A stretch of 64,000 nt of DNA from CBDDBU01 sp965226045 (GTDB taxonomy: Bacteria; Pseudomonadota; Alphaproteobacteria; VGEJ01), in NCBI GenBank assembly GCA_965226045.1, contig CBDDBU010000028.1:496001-560000 (forward strand), given 5' to 3'. Positions 8,441-17,510 of the stretch are shown here, in pieces. The stretch's first letter is position 1. Every line of letters starts with the position of its first letter. The notes under the pieces were generated by a model, which saw nothing but the letters and a program-made list of their open reading frames with translations, had not been told where the DNA came from and did no database searches. The position numbers and the translations under genes were made by a program.

Positions 8441-9697
8441 TTGCCCGCACGGCTCAAGAGACAGACACTCGTCATAGGCGGGGGCATCGTCGGCCTGTGT
8501 TGCGCCTATCACCTGCTCAAGTCGGGCCACGCGGTGACGGTGGTCGACCGGGGCCCACGGTTCGACGGCGCCTCGTGCGGCAATGCCGGCGGCATCGCCA
8601 AGGCCGAGGTCATACCACTCGCCGCTCCGGGGGTCATCTTTCAGGTGCCGGGCTGGCTCTTGGACCCGCTCGGGCCCCTCAGCATTCGCTGGTCCTATCT
8701 GCCCCGCCTCGCGCCGTGGCTCTACCTGTTCCTGCGGTCGAGTCCGCGCGCGCGCATGGAAGCCGGCGCGATGGCGCTCGCGCGTCTCCTGGAACCGGCG
8801 CTCGACGACCACCGGAGCCTTCTCAAGGAGGCGGGCCTGACTGGACTTTTGCGCGAGCAAGGTTCGCTCTACGTCTATCGCTCGGCGCGGAACCTGACGG
8901 CCGATCAGGACGGCTGGGCGCTCCGCCGTCGCCTCGGGGTCAGGTTCACGAAGCTCGATCGGGCAGACATCGAGGACCGCGAACCCTGTCTCGGACCGCG
9001 CGCCCAGGTCGGTTACCACGTCGAGGATTGGGCCCACTACACCGATCCCCGCGCTCTGGTGATGGGTATCGCCGATCTGGTCGAGCGCAGCGGCGCTCGG
9101 TTCGTGGCGGCAACGATAGACGACCTTGAGGCGGCCGGCGGCCGGGCGCGGAGCGCTCGCACCGACCGGGGCGAGGCGATTACGTTCGACAATTTGGTCA
9201 TCGCCGCCGGCGCCTGGTCGAGCATCTTGTCGAAGAAGCTCGGCGAGCCGTTTCCGCTGGAATCGGAGCGTGGCTACAACACCACCATCCCGGACCCCGG
9301 CGTCAGGATCAATAACTACGTGGCCTTCGCCGACGACCAATTCGTGATGACGCCGCTGTCGGTGGGCCTGCGCGTCGGCGGCGCCGTGGAACTCGCCGGC
9401 TTGGAGACCCCGCCCAACTACGACCGCGCCAAGGCGCTAGCCAAGCGCGCCCAGCAATATGTCCCCGACTTGAACACCGAGGGCGGCCGCGAATGGATGG
9501 GACACCGACCGTCCCCCCCCGACTCGCTGCCGGTGATCGGCCGATCGGCGCGTTTCGGCAACGTGTTCCATGCCTTCGGCCACGGCCACCTGGGACTGAC
9601 CATGAGCGCCACCACCGGGCGTGTCATCGCGGACCTGGTCTCGGGCCGTGCGCCCGACATCGATGTGGCGCCGTTCCGCATCGACCGGTTCACGTGA
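8441..9697 (+). CDS. FAD-dependent D-amino-acid dehydrogenase-like oxidoreductase (likely D-hydroxyproline dehydrogenase)
   Basis: The protein opens with the FAD-binding Rossmann motif VIGGGIVGLCCAYHL and the following acidic strand end VTVVDRG. It has the SCGNAGGIA loop of DadA-type oxidases and the C-terminal FAD contact GHGHLGLTMSATTGR. It should oxidise a D-amino acid to the imino acid and pass electrons to the respiratory chain. It lies five bases before the hydroxyproline epimerase gene, which produces cis-4-hydroxy-D-proline, so D-hydroxyproline is the likely substrate. The start is uncertain: TTG 8441 gives the usual short lead before the Rossmann motif, and the frame is open back to GTG 8366. 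Confidence 0.8.
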   Translation: MPARLKRQTLVIGGGIVGLCCAYHLLKSGHAVTVVDRGPRFDGASCGNAGGIAKAEVIPLAAPGVIFQVPGWLLDPLGPLSIRWSYLPRLAPWLYLFLRSSPRARMEAGAMALARLLEPALDDHRSLLKEAGLTGLLREQGSLYVYRSARNLTADQDGWALRRRLGVRFTKLDRADIEDREPCLGPRAQVGYHVEDWAHYTDPRALVMGIADLVERSGARFVAATIDDLEAAGGRARSARTDRGEAITFDNLVIAAGAWSSILSKKLGEPFPLESERGYNTTIPDPGVRINNYVAFADDQFVMTPLSVGLRVGGAVELAGLETPPNYDRAKALAKRAQQYVPDLNTEGGREWMGHRPSPPDSLPVIGRSARFGNVFHAFGHGHLGLTMSATTGRVIADLVSGRAPDIDVAPFRIDRFT

Positions 9698-9701
9698 AAC
9701 A

Positions 9702-10709
9702 ATGCACATGGCGAACCACACCTATTTCTGCATCGATGCCCACACCTGCGGCAACCCGGTCCGAGTCGTGGCGGCGGGCGGCCCGGCGCTGGCGGGCGCG
9801 ACGATGCTGGAACGGCGCCAGCATTTCATCGATGAGTTCGACTGGGTTCGGACCGGGCTGATGTTCGAGCCGCGCGGCCACGACATCATGTCAGGAAGCA
9901 TCCTCTACCCGCCGACGCGGGCAGACTGCGACATCGCCATCCTGTTCATCGAAACCAGCGGCTGCCTGCCGATGTGCGGACACGGTGCTATCGGCACTGT
10001 GACCGTGGCCATCGAGCGCGGGTTGGTGGCGCCTAGGACGCCGGGGCTATTGAGGCTCGACACGCCGGCCGGCGTGGTCGAGGCGCACTACGACCAGGTC
10101 GGCGATCATGTCGAGACGGTGCGCATCTTGAACGTGCCGTCGTTCGTGCATTCGCGGGGGCTGGAGATCGACGTCCCTGGGCGCGGCGAGCTCTCGGTGG
10201 ACGTGGCCTACGGCGGCAATTTCTACGCCATCATCGAGCCGCAGCCCGGCTACCGCGACCTGGCGGACTTGACGCCTGGCGATATTCAGAGGCTGAGCCC
10301 GGTGGTGCGGCGGATGCTCAACGAGGCCTGGGCGTTCGTGCATCCGGAGAACCCGGAGATCGCCGGCCTGAGCCATGTGCTGTGGACCGGCGCGCCTCGC
10401 GACCGCCGCGCCGACGCCCGCAACGCGGTGTTTTACGGCGACAAGGCCATCGATCGCTCGCCGTGCGGCACCGGCACCTCGGCGCGCATGGCACAACTGG
10501 CGGCGCGCGGCGAACTCGCGGTCGGCGAGTCGTTTGTCCACGAAAGCATCATCGGCACGCTGTTCACCGGACGGGTCGAGGCGACCGCGCGGCTCGGCGA
10601 CATCGAAGCCATCGTCCCGAGCATCGAGGGCTGGGCCCGAGTCACTGGCCTCAACACCATCTTCATCGACGATCGCGACCCCTGCGCGCGTGGTTTCGTG
10701 GTGACCTGA
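9702..10709 (+). CDS. 4-hydroxyproline 2-epimerase (proline racemase family)
   Basis: This 335-residue cofactor-independent epimerase carries both catalytic cysteines of the proline racemase superfamily: Cys92 in GCLPMCGHG and Cys255 in DRSPCGTGTSA. The Cys/Cys pair separates racemase and 4-hydroxyproline epimerase activity from trans-3-hydroxyproline dehydratases, which have Thr at the second site. It would convert trans-4-hydroxy-L-proline to cis-4-hydroxy-D-proline in the cytoplasm, feeding the flavoprotein just upstream. Start at ATG 9702 (ATG 9708 is equally possible). Neighbouring pathway genes favour hydroxyproline over proline as substrate. Confidence 0.88.
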   Translation: MHMANHTYFCIDAHTCGNPVRVVAAGGPALAGATMLERRQHFIDEFDWVRTGLMFEPRGHDIMSGSILYPPTRADCDIAILFIETSGCLPMCGHGAIGTVTVAIERGLVAPRTPGLLRLDTPAGVVEAHYDQVGDHVETVRILNVPSFVHSRGLEIDVPGRGELSVDVAYGGNFYAIIEPQPGYRDLADLTPGDIQRLSPVVRRMLNEAWAFVHPENPEIAGLSHVLWTGAPRDRRADARNAVFYGDKAIDRSPCGTGTSARMAQLAARGELAVGESFVHESIIGTLFTGRVEATARLGDIEAIVPSIEGWARVTGLNTIFIDDRDPCARGFVVT

Positions 10710-10717
10710 GAGCGGCT

Positions 10718-11434
10718 CTACGTCACCTGTTCGGCGGGCAGCACCATCAGGCGCGGAATGCGGACGTGGGCGGGTTGCTCGAGAATGAAGCGGACACAGC
10801 GCGCGATGTCCTCCGGCCGCAGGGGCTCCTCTATACCGCGCGATTTGCTCGGGTGGATCGGCCAATCGTCGTAGAGCTCGCTCATGACCAGCCCTGGCTG
10901 GACACAGCTCACGCCGACGCCGGTGCCCGCGAGTTCGAGCCGCAAGGCCTCCGACAGCGCCTCGATGGCGGATTTGGTTCCGGCATAAGCGCCGAACGGC
11001 TCGCGAACCCGCGTGGCCAGCACGCTGCTCGTGTTCACGACCTGCCCCCCGCCATGGGCGAGGAAATGCTTGCAGGCGGTGTAGATGACGCGAAAGGCGG
11101 CCTCGGTATTGAGCCTCACCATGGCGCAGACGCGCTCGATGTCGATCGCCGCGACCTCGCCAAGCTCGATCATGCCGGCGTTGTTGACCATCACATCGCA
11201 GCGGCCGAAGTGCGCCACGGCGGTCTCGATCAGCGTTCCGGCGAGCGCCGGCTCGACGATGTCGCCGGCGACGTAGGGCGTACCGCCAAGCGCCTCGCTC
11301 AGCGCCCGCAACCGTTCCTCGCGCCGGCCGGTGACCACGAGCCGCATACCGGCCCGGCGCAGGTCCTCGGCCACCGCCCAGCCGATGCCGCTGGTGGCGC
11401 CGGTGACCACCGCCACCTTGTCGCGCAGCTCCAT
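10718..11434 (-). CDS. SDR-family oxidoreductase
   Basis: A 238-residue classical short-chain dehydrogenase. The NAD(P) motif TGATSGIG lies near residue 11, NNAG near 84, and the Ser-Tyr-Lys catalytic set in NTSSVLAT and YAGTKSA. An Arg-rich end to the second strand (VTGRREERL) suggests NADP. The ATG at 11434 follows GGAGGGC at good spacing; the frame is open further upstream but without such a site. It converges with the hydroxyproline epimerase gene (9-bp gap). Substrate unknown; the fold is typical of alcohol or ketone reductases. Confidence 0.85.
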   Translation of the reverse strand: MELRDKVAVVTGATSGIGWAVAEDLRRAGMRLVVTGRREERLRALSEALGGTPYVAGDIVEPALAGTLIETAVAHFGRCDVMVNNAGMIELGEVAAIDIERVCAMVRLNTEAAFRVIYTACKHFLAHGGGQVVNTSSVLATRVREPFGAYAGTKSAIEALSEALRLELAGTGVGVSCVQPGLVMSELYDDWPIHPSKSRGIEEPLRPEDIARCVRFILEQPAHVRIPRLMVLPAEQVT

Positions 11435-11531
11435 CGAAGCCCTCCTGAACGCCGCCCCAAACGCCGCCCCAGTGCGGCCCGCCACCGCATCGACCAGTTT
11501 AGCGCCGCCGGTTCACGGTCGGAAGCCTGCC

Positions 11532-11750
11532 ATGGTCGATCCCATCGCGGGCCTCGCGTGCGTGCTATGGTCGGCCCCCGTCGCCCCCACCCTCACCCAT
11601 CGGCGCGCCTTCGCGACGGTGCGCGAAGTGCTCCCCACGTGCCACCTCGTGCTCGCGGGGCGGGGCGGCTATCAGGCCGAGCGAATCTTCGCCGAAGCGG
11701 AGAGACTCGACCTCGGCGTGTACCGCGAGCTCCTCGACACCAAGCCGTAA
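11532..11750 (+). CDS. Small hypothetical protein
   Basis: A 72-codon frame, MVDPIAGLACVLW to RELLDTKP, in the gap between the divergently read SDR gene and the end of the FAD/Fe-S gene. The second half (FAEAERLDLGVYRELLDTKP) looks like a soluble helix rather than shadow-frame sequence, but no family is recognised and no strong ribosome site is visible. It could be the remnant of a longer gene. Confidence 0.35.
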   Translation: MVDPIAGLACVLWSAPVAPTLTHRRAFATVREVLPTCHLVLAGRGGYQAERIFAEAERLDLGVYRELLDTKP

Positions 11751-11765
11751 CCGCGCGCGACGCCG

Positions 11766-14642
11766 CTAAGCCAGCGCCGCCTCCAGCACGCGGGCGGCGT
11801 GTTGGGCGGTGCGTGGCGTGGTGTGGGCGATCTGTTGGCGGCAGCTCACGCCGTCGGCGACGATCAGGCATTCGGGCGCTGCCGCTCGTACGGCCGGTAG
11901 CGGTCCCAACTCGCCGATCCGGAGCGACATCTCGTAGTGCTCGCGCTCGTAGCCGAAGGCGCCGGCCATGCCGCAGCAGCCAGCCTCGATGACCTCGACC
12001 TCGAGGTCGGGAACCAGCCCCAGCGTCCGGGTGACCGCCGCCATTGCGCCGAACGCCTTTTGGTGGCAGTGGCCGTGCACCAGCGCCCGACGTTCCGCGA
12101 GCGGCTTGAGGCGCAGATCGAGACGGCCGCCATCGGCCTCGGCGGCGAGGAACTCCTCGAACAGGACCGCCTGAGCCGCGAGCTTCTCGGTCCCTGGGCC
12201 GGGCAAGAGCGCGGTGAACTCATCGCGCAGCGTCAGAAGGCAAGCCGGCTCGATCCCGATCACCGGCACGTCGCGCGCGATGAAGGGTTCGAGCGCGGCC
12301 AGGGTGCGTCGCGCCTCGGTGCGCGCCCTCTCGATCAGGCCAGCCGCCAGATAGGTGCGGCCACAACAGAGCGGGCGGTCGCCGCCGTCGCCGGCGATGG
12401 CGACCCGGTAGCCGCCGGCCTCCAGCACGGCCAGCGCCGCGCGCACGTTCTCGGGCTCGAAATAGCGGTCGAAGGTGTCGACCAACAGAACCACATCGGC
12501 GGTCGCGGGGTCGCCCCCCCCGCGCCACTCCGCGCCGTTCCCACGCCACTTCGGCAGCGGCCGCCGCGCCGTCAGATCGAATAGCGACTGGCTCAACGCT
12601 GCCAACCCCGGCACCCGGTCGCGCAAACCCAGCAGCGGGCCGAAGCGCGCCACCCACGGTGCGTAGGCCGGCAGGTAGGCGATCAGCCGCTCGCGCCACG
12701 GCACCCCATGGCGGTGGCGGTAGTGGTGCAGAAACTCGGTCTTCATCCGCGTCATGTCGACGCCGGTCGGGCACTCGCGCCGGCAACCCTTGCAGCCGAT
12801 GCACAAATCCAAGGTCTCGTACAGCGCCTCCGAGGTCAGGGCATCGGGCCCGAGCTGTCCCGAGATCGCCAGGCGCAGCGCGTTGGCCCGCCCTCGCGTC
12901 AGATGCTTCTCGTCTCGAGTCGCCTTAAACGAGGGGCACATGACCCCGCTGGTTTTGCGGCAGGCGCCGTTGTTGTTGCACATCTCGACGGCGCCAGCGA
13001 AACCGCCCCACGCCGACCAATCGAGCGCGGTGTCCGGCAGGCGCGCCGCGTAGCCGGGGCGATAGCGGAACAGAGAGCGGTCGTCCATGCGCGGCGGCCG
13101 CACGATCTTGCCCGGATTGAGCAGCCCGGTCGGGTCGAAGGCCGCCTTGACCTCCTCGAAGGCCTGGACCACGCGCGGGCCGAACATCACCTGGTGAAAC
13201 TCCGAGCGCACCAGGCCATCGCCGTGCTCGCCCGAATGCGAGCCTTTGTAGGCGCGCACGATGGCGAACGTCTCCTCGGCGATCGCGCGCATTTTGTGGA
13301 CGTCGGCCTCGTCCTTCATGTTGAGGACCGGGCGCACGTGCAGGCACCCGACCGAGGCGTGGGCATACCAGGTGCCCTGGGTGCCGTGGCGGGCAAACAC
13401 CTCGTTGAGGCGCTGGGTGTACTCGGGCAGATCGTCGAGCGCGACCGCGCAGTCCTCGATGAACGAGACCGGCTTGCCGTCGCCCTTCATCGACATCATG
13501 ATGTTGAGGCCGGCCTTGCGGACCTCCCACACCTCGGCGATGAAGGCCGGATCGGTCGCCTCGACCAGCGGACCGGCGTCGGCAAGCGAGCCCAGAAGCG
13601 CGGCCAGTTCGACCAGGCGCCGGGCCAGCGGCGCCGCCTCGTCGCCCGCGAACTCCACCAGCAAGATGGCTTGCGGCGCGCCGCGAATCATCCGGTCGAT
13701 GGTCGGGCGGTAGGTCGGGATGTCGCGCGCCAGATCGATCATCGTCTGGTCGACCAGCTCGACGGCGTCGGGATTGAGAGCGACGATGTGCTTGGCCGCG
13801 ACCATCGCCGCGTAAAGGCTAGGGAAGTGCGCGATCCCCAGCACTCGGTGGGCGGGCAGCGGCTGGAGCCCCAGCGTCAGCCGGCGGAACACCGCAAGGG
13901 TACCCTCGGAGCCCACCAGCATGTGCGCCATGTTGTGGCCAGCCGGATCGATGCCGTCGAGGTTGTAGCCGCCGACGCGCCGCAACAACTTGGGGAAGCG
14001 GCCGGCGATCTCGTCTTGGTCGCGCGCCGCCACCGCGCGCAGTCGAGCCACCAGATCGCGGTAGCGGCCCGCCGGCAGCGCGGCGGTGTCGCCCGGCACC
14101 TCGGCAAGGTGCGCCTCGGTGCCGTCGGCGAGGATGGCGTCGATGGCGCGGACGTTGTGCACCATGTTGCCATAGCGGATCGAGCGCGAGCCGCAGCTGT
14201 TGTTGCCGGCCATGCCGCCGATGGTGGCGCGACTCGCGGTCGAGGGGTCGACCGGAAAGAACAGGCCGTGCGGCTTGAGCCGCGCGTTGAGGCGGTCGAG
14301 CACAATGCCGGGTTCTACCTTGACCGTGCGCGCGTGCGTGTCGAGCTCGACGACACGGTCGAGATGCTTGGTGAAGTCGAGGATGAGCGCGGCGCCGACG
14401 GCCTGGCCGCCCTGGGAGGTGCCGGCGCCGCGGGCGAGCACCGGAACCCCGGCCTCGGCGGCGATGGCGATGGCGGCGCGCACGTCTTCGTCGCTGCGCG
14501 GCACCACCACGCCGATCGGCTCGATCTGGTAAATCGAGGCGTCGGTGCTATAGAGGCCGCGACTCAGGGGGTCGAACAGCACCTCGCCCGCGACCTCGCG
14601 GCGCAGGCGGGCGGCCAGGCCCGGATCGCCGGGCGCGCTCAC
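11766..14642 (-). CDS. FAD-binding and Fe-S D-2-hydroxyacid (D-lactate-type) dehydrogenase
   Basis: A 958-residue fusion of a GlcD-like and a GlcF-like part, as in YdiJ and bacterial D-lactate dehydrogenases. The N-terminal FAD_binding_4 domain has ARGAGTSQGGQAVG and IGGMAGNNSCGSRS; a FAD-oxidase C domain follows. A [4Fe-4S] ferredoxin motif CIGCKGCRRECPTG sits near residue 610, and C-terminal CCG-type Cys motifs (EAGCCGMAGAFG) near 905. It likely oxidises D-lactate or a D-2-hydroxy acid and donates electrons to quinone at the membrane. It overlaps the upstream EamA gene by 4 bp (ATGA), so the two form one transcription unit. Confidence 0.88.
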   Translation of the reverse strand: MSAPGDPGLAARLRREVAGEVLFDPLSRGLYSTDASIYQIEPIGVVVPRSDEDVRAAIAIAAEAGVPVLARGAGTSQGGQAVGAALILDFTKHLDRVVELDTHARTVKVEPGIVLDRLNARLKPHGLFFPVDPSTASRATIGGMAGNNSCGSRSIRYGNMVHNVRAIDAILADGTEAHLAEVPGDTAALPAGRYRDLVARLRAVAARDQDEIAGRFPKLLRRVGGYNLDGIDPAGHNMAHMLVGSEGTLAVFRRLTLGLQPLPAHRVLGIAHFPSLYAAMVAAKHIVALNPDAVELVDQTMIDLARDIPTYRPTIDRMIRGAPQAILLVEFAGDEAAPLARRLVELAALLGSLADAGPLVEATDPAFIAEVWEVRKAGLNIMMSMKGDGKPVSFIEDCAVALDDLPEYTQRLNEVFARHGTQGTWYAHASVGCLHVRPVLNMKDEADVHKMRAIAEETFAIVRAYKGSHSGEHGDGLVRSEFHQVMFGPRVVQAFEEVKAAFDPTGLLNPGKIVRPPRMDDRSLFRYRPGYAARLPDTALDWSAWGGFAGAVEMCNNNGACRKTSGVMCPSFKATRDEKHLTRGRANALRLAISGQLGPDALTSEALYETLDLCIGCKGCRRECPTGVDMTRMKTEFLHHYRHRHGVPWRERLIAYLPAYAPWVARFGPLLGLRDRVPGLAALSQSLFDLTARRPLPKWRGNGAEWRGGGDPATADVVLLVDTFDRYFEPENVRAALAVLEAGGYRVAIAGDGGDRPLCCGRTYLAAGLIERARTEARRTLAALEPFIARDVPVIGIEPACLLTLRDEFTALLPGPGTEKLAAQAVLFEEFLAAEADGGRLDLRLKPLAERRALVHGHCHQKAFGAMAAVTRTLGLVPDLEVEVIEAGCCGMAGAFGYEREHYEMSLRIGELGPLPAVRAAAPECLIVADGVSCRQQIAHTTPRTAQHAARVLEAALA

Positions 14643-15538
14643 GTGACAGCCGGCGCGGCGCGCGCCTCGGGCAGCACCACCGTCGCGATGGCGGCTACGA
14701 TCAGCACCAGTGCGCTCAGCTCAGGCCAGCCGACCGGCTCGCCGAGCATCGCCGCGCCGCTGGCGACGCCGATCACCGGCACCAGCAGCAGGCCATAGGC
14801 GGCGACCCCGGCCGGCAGCCACGTCAGCACCTTGAACCACCCCCAATAACAGAGCACGAAGCAGACCACGATCATGTAGACAAGTGCGAGCGATGGCCAC
14901 AGGCTTGGCATCCGGACCTCGCCGGCTTCGAGGCCGAGGGCGCCGAGATAGATCGGCACGCCGCCGAGCAGGAGCTGCCAGCCCGCCAGCACGATGCTCG
15001 GTTGCGAGAAGCGATAGTACTTAACCAGCACCGTGCCGAGTCCCCACGAGGTCGCGGCGAGCAGCATGAACAGCGCCCCGACCGGCGCCGACCGCAGCGC
15101 CAGAACGTCCTCACCCAGCAGCGCCACCAGGCCGGCGAGGCCGATGACCAGCCCGGCCGCCTTGGCGCGAGTGATGCGCTCATCGAGGAGAAGCGCGCCG
15201 AACACCACGGCCCACAACGGCATGGTGAAGCCGATGATCGCGGCCCGGCCCGAGGGCAGCAGGGTAACGCCGTAGACCGATAGCAGGTTCCAGCCCGTCA
15301 CATTGAATAGCGATAGGACGACAAGCGGCCCGATCTCGGCCCGCCCAACCCGCAGCGACGCCCCCGACAGCCGCGCGATGACCAGCAACGCGAGGCCCCC
15401 CACGCCGACGCAAAGCGCGCGAAACGTCCACGGCGGCACCTCGGCGAGAACGATCTTGAAGATCGGCCAGCTCACGCCCCAGCCCACGCTCACGGTGAGC
15501 AGCATCACGATGCCGACAGTCGAAACGCTGCGCGTCAT
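14639..15538 (-). CDS. EamA/DMT-family transporter
   Basis: A 299-residue inner-membrane protein with ten hydrophobic segments in two repeats of five, the EamA layout. It begins MTRSVSTVGIVMLLTVSVGWG and shows the typical P-x-x-F/W-x-x-R of TM2 (VPPWTFRALCVG). Members export amino acids, metabolites or drugs; the substrate here is unknown. Its stop overlaps the start of the D-2-hydroxyacid dehydrogenase by four bases, so it is the first gene of that two-gene operon and may move a related hydroxy acid. Confidence 0.85.
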   Translation of the reverse strand: MTRSVSTVGIVMLLTVSVGWGVSWPIFKIVLAEVPPWTFRALCVGVGGLALLVIARLSGASLRVGRAEIGPLVVLSLFNVTGWNLLSVYGVTLLPSGRAAIIGFTMPLWAVVFGALLLDERITRAKAAGLVIGLAGLVALLGEDVLALRSAPVGALFMLLAATSWGLGTVLVKYYRFSQPSIVLAGWQLLLGGVPIYLGALGLEAGEVRMPSLWPSLALVYMIVVCFVLCYWGWFKVLTWLPAGVAAYGLLLVPVIGVASGAAMLGEPVGWPELSALVLIVAAIATVVLPEARAAPAVT

Positions 15539-15649
15539 GGGTCTGACCTCGACCCGGCAAGAGCGACAGCGCCACGCCGATGGATTTCCGTCGCCGGCCC
15601 AGGGATACTCCGGTTGGAGCGAACATCAACCAGGGATCGCGAGCGCCCG

Positions 15650-16735
15650 ATGGAACTAGGCTTTTTCACGATGCCACTGCACCCGCCCGGGCGCGACTAC
15701 CGCGAGACGCTGGCCGAGGATCGCGAGGCGATACTGCTCGCCGAAAAGCTCGGCTTCACGGAGGCGTTCGTCGGCGAGCATGTGACCGACCGCGCCGAAA
15801 CCGTCACCTCGAGCCTCATGTTCCTCGCCAGCCTGGTCCACGACACCAGCACCATCAAGCTTGGCTCGGGCACCGTCAACCTGCCGAACTGTCATCCGGC
15901 CCACGTGGCGGCGCAGGTGGCGATGATCGACACCCTGCTCGAGGGGCGGTTCCTGTTCGGGATCAGCCCCGGCGGCCTGCCCTCGGACTGGGAGGCGTTC
16001 GGCACCCTGGACAAGGATCGCCGGGCGATGTTCGCCGAGGCCATCGAGATGATCATCGCCCTGTGGACGACGCCCGCGCCCTACAATCTCGAAGGCCAGT
16101 TCTGGACCATCTCGACCGCGCGTACGCTGTGGGAGGAGATCGGCCAGGGCGTCATGCTGACGCCGTTTCAGAAACCCCACCCGCCGATCGTGGTGACGGC
16201 GGTCGAGCCCTACTCCAAGAGCGTGACGGCCGCGGCCGCGCGCGGGTGGTCGACCATCTCGGCCAACTTCCTGCTGCCGAAATGGGTGGCGACCCATGGG
16301 CTCCACCGTGTAGAGGGCTGTGCGCGGGCCGGGCGGACGGCGGCAAGCGCCGACTGGCGCGTGGCCAAGAGCGTGTTCGTGGCCGATGACGACGCGGTCG
16401 CGCGCGACTACGGCACGGGACCGGACGGTCCCTACCATTTCTATTACTCGCAGATCTCGCGCAAGCTCATCCGCGCCGGTCGCGCCAATCTGTTCAAGGA
16501 AGACCCCGACGCGCCCGACGAATCGGTCACGGTGGAGGGCATCGTCGATGCGGTGGTGATCCATGGCACCGTCAATCACGTGGTCGATCAGCTCCTCGCC
16601 TTCCGCGAAGAGACGGGCGATTTCGGCGCTCTCATGTACGCCGGGCACGATTGGGTCGATCCCGCCCTCGCGCGCCGTTCGATGGCGTTGATGGCGCACG
16701 AGGTGCTGCCGCGCGTCAATGCCGCGATTCGCTGA
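15650..16735 (+). CDS. LLM-class flavin-dependent oxidoreductase (luciferase-like monooxygenase)
   Basis: A 361-residue F420/FMN luciferase-like TIM-barrel monooxygenase. It begins MELGFFTMPLHPPGR, has the early E-x-FVGEHV strand, the SGTVNLPNCHPAHVA block and the R-FLFGISPGGLPSDWEAFG loop. The C-terminal third has the FGALMYAGHDW strand. Such enzymes oxygenate small organic substrates using reduced flavin from a partner reductase; none is adjacent. The start at ATG 15650 fits the family N-terminus. The upstream operon diverges from it. Confidence 0.85.
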   Translation: MELGFFTMPLHPPGRDYRETLAEDREAILLAEKLGFTEAFVGEHVTDRAETVTSSLMFLASLVHDTSTIKLGSGTVNLPNCHPAHVAAQVAMIDTLLEGRFLFGISPGGLPSDWEAFGTLDKDRRAMFAEAIEMIIALWTTPAPYNLEGQFWTISTARTLWEEIGQGVMLTPFQKPHPPIVVTAVEPYSKSVTAAAARGWSTISANFLLPKWVATHGLHRVEGCARAGRTAASADWRVAKSVFVADDDAVARDYGTGPDGPYHFYYSQISRKLIRAGRANLFKEDPDAPDESVTVEGIVDAVVIHGTVNHVVDQLLAFREETGDFGALMYAGHDWVDPALARRSMALMAHEVLPRVNAAIR

Positions 16736-16748
16736 CTGTTGAGCCGGC

Positions 16749-17198
16749 TTAGCCGCCGATCGGGCCACCGTCGTCTCGGGTGATCGCGATCACCGAGGGG
16801 CGCGGCGGCACGGCCGGATCGAAGTCGGGCCAGCGCGTCGCCGGGTCCTCGAAGGTCGAGGCGCGTCCGAAGCCGGCGTAGTTCTCGACGCCGTCCATCG
16901 CCACGTGCTGCACGGCGACGAACAGGGCGCGGTCGTCGGGCGTGAAGCACGGCCCGTACATCTCCGCCCCTACCGGGGCGCGAAAGAACATCCGGCCCGC
17001 GCCGCGCGACGGGCACTCGGTCTCGACCGCCCAAACGCCGTCGGCGGTGCCGAGCAGGGCCTTGAGCGCTCCCCGGCAGCCAAAGCATCGGTCGATGACA
17101 TCGCCGATGGTCGCGACCACCTCGGCGCGCGGGTTGGTGGGCACATCGTCGGCCGCCGCCAGGCCATGCGCCGCCGAGCGTTTCGCGTCATCGTCCAT
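16749..17198 (-). CDS. PhoX/DUF839 family C-terminal segment
   Basis: This 149-residue frame resembles only the last quarter of PhoX-type (DUF839) secreted phosphatases: APVGAEMYGPCFTPDDRALF, VAVQH and FEDPATRWPDFDP near the end. PhoX proteins are usually 500-700 residues with a Tat signal; none is present here. The ATG at 17198 has a good ribosome site (GGGAGGG), so a short protein may be made, but a truncated remnant is more likely. It converges on the LLM gene with a 13-bp gap. Confidence 0.6.
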   Translation of the reverse strand: MDDDAKRSAAHGLAAADDVPTNPRAEVVATIGDVIDRCFGCRGALKALLGTADGVWAVETECPSRGAGRMFFRAPVGAEMYGPCFTPDDRALFVAVQHVAMDGVENYAGFGRASTFEDPATRWPDFDPAVPPRPSVIAITRDDGGPIGG

Positions 17199-17333
17199 GG
17201 GTCCCTCCCGAAGAACATGTTCGGCTTGTCTGACGGCGGCGTCTTACCACGCCGCTGACACCCCCAGCGCGGTTGACTTCGCCGGGGGCGGCGGTATCGT
17301 GCCGGCGGCCCGAGCAGGGCTCGGAGAGCCAAG

Positions 17334-17501
17334 ATGGCCAAACGCACGGTAGTGAAGATCAAACTGGTGAGCAGCGCGGGCACCGGATTCTATTACGTCA
17401 CCAAGAAAAACCCACGCACCCAGACCGACAAGCTGAGCTTCCGCAAGTACGACCCGGTGGTGCGCAAGCACGTCGAGTTCCAAGAAGCCCGCATCAAGTA
17501 G
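17334..17501 (+). CDS. rpmG: 50S ribosomal protein L33
   Basis: A 55-residue ribosomal protein L33: MAKRTVVKIKLVSSAGTG, YYVTKKNPR, KLSFRKYDPVVRKHV, ending EARIK. It lacks the zinc-binding Cys pairs of the C+ form, as is usual in alphaproteobacteria. A short purine-rich site (GGAGAG) precedes the ATG. The SDR gene follows after nine bases and may be cotranscribed. Confidence 0.97.
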   Translation: MAKRTVVKIKLVSSAGTGFYYVTKKNPRTQTDKLSFRKYDPVVRKHVEFQEARIK

Positions 17502-17510
17502 CCGGCGGCC

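Noticed and set aside
10382..11992. 536-codon plus-strand frame spanning the epimerase and SDR region
   Set aside because: It crosses two convergent real genes out of frame and is Arg/His-rich shadow sequence.
12708..14798. 696-codon plus-strand open frame opposite the FAD/Fe-S dehydrogenase
   Set aside because: It is Asp/Arg/His/Ala-rich shadow sequence; the minus strand has clear FAD and Fe-S motifs.
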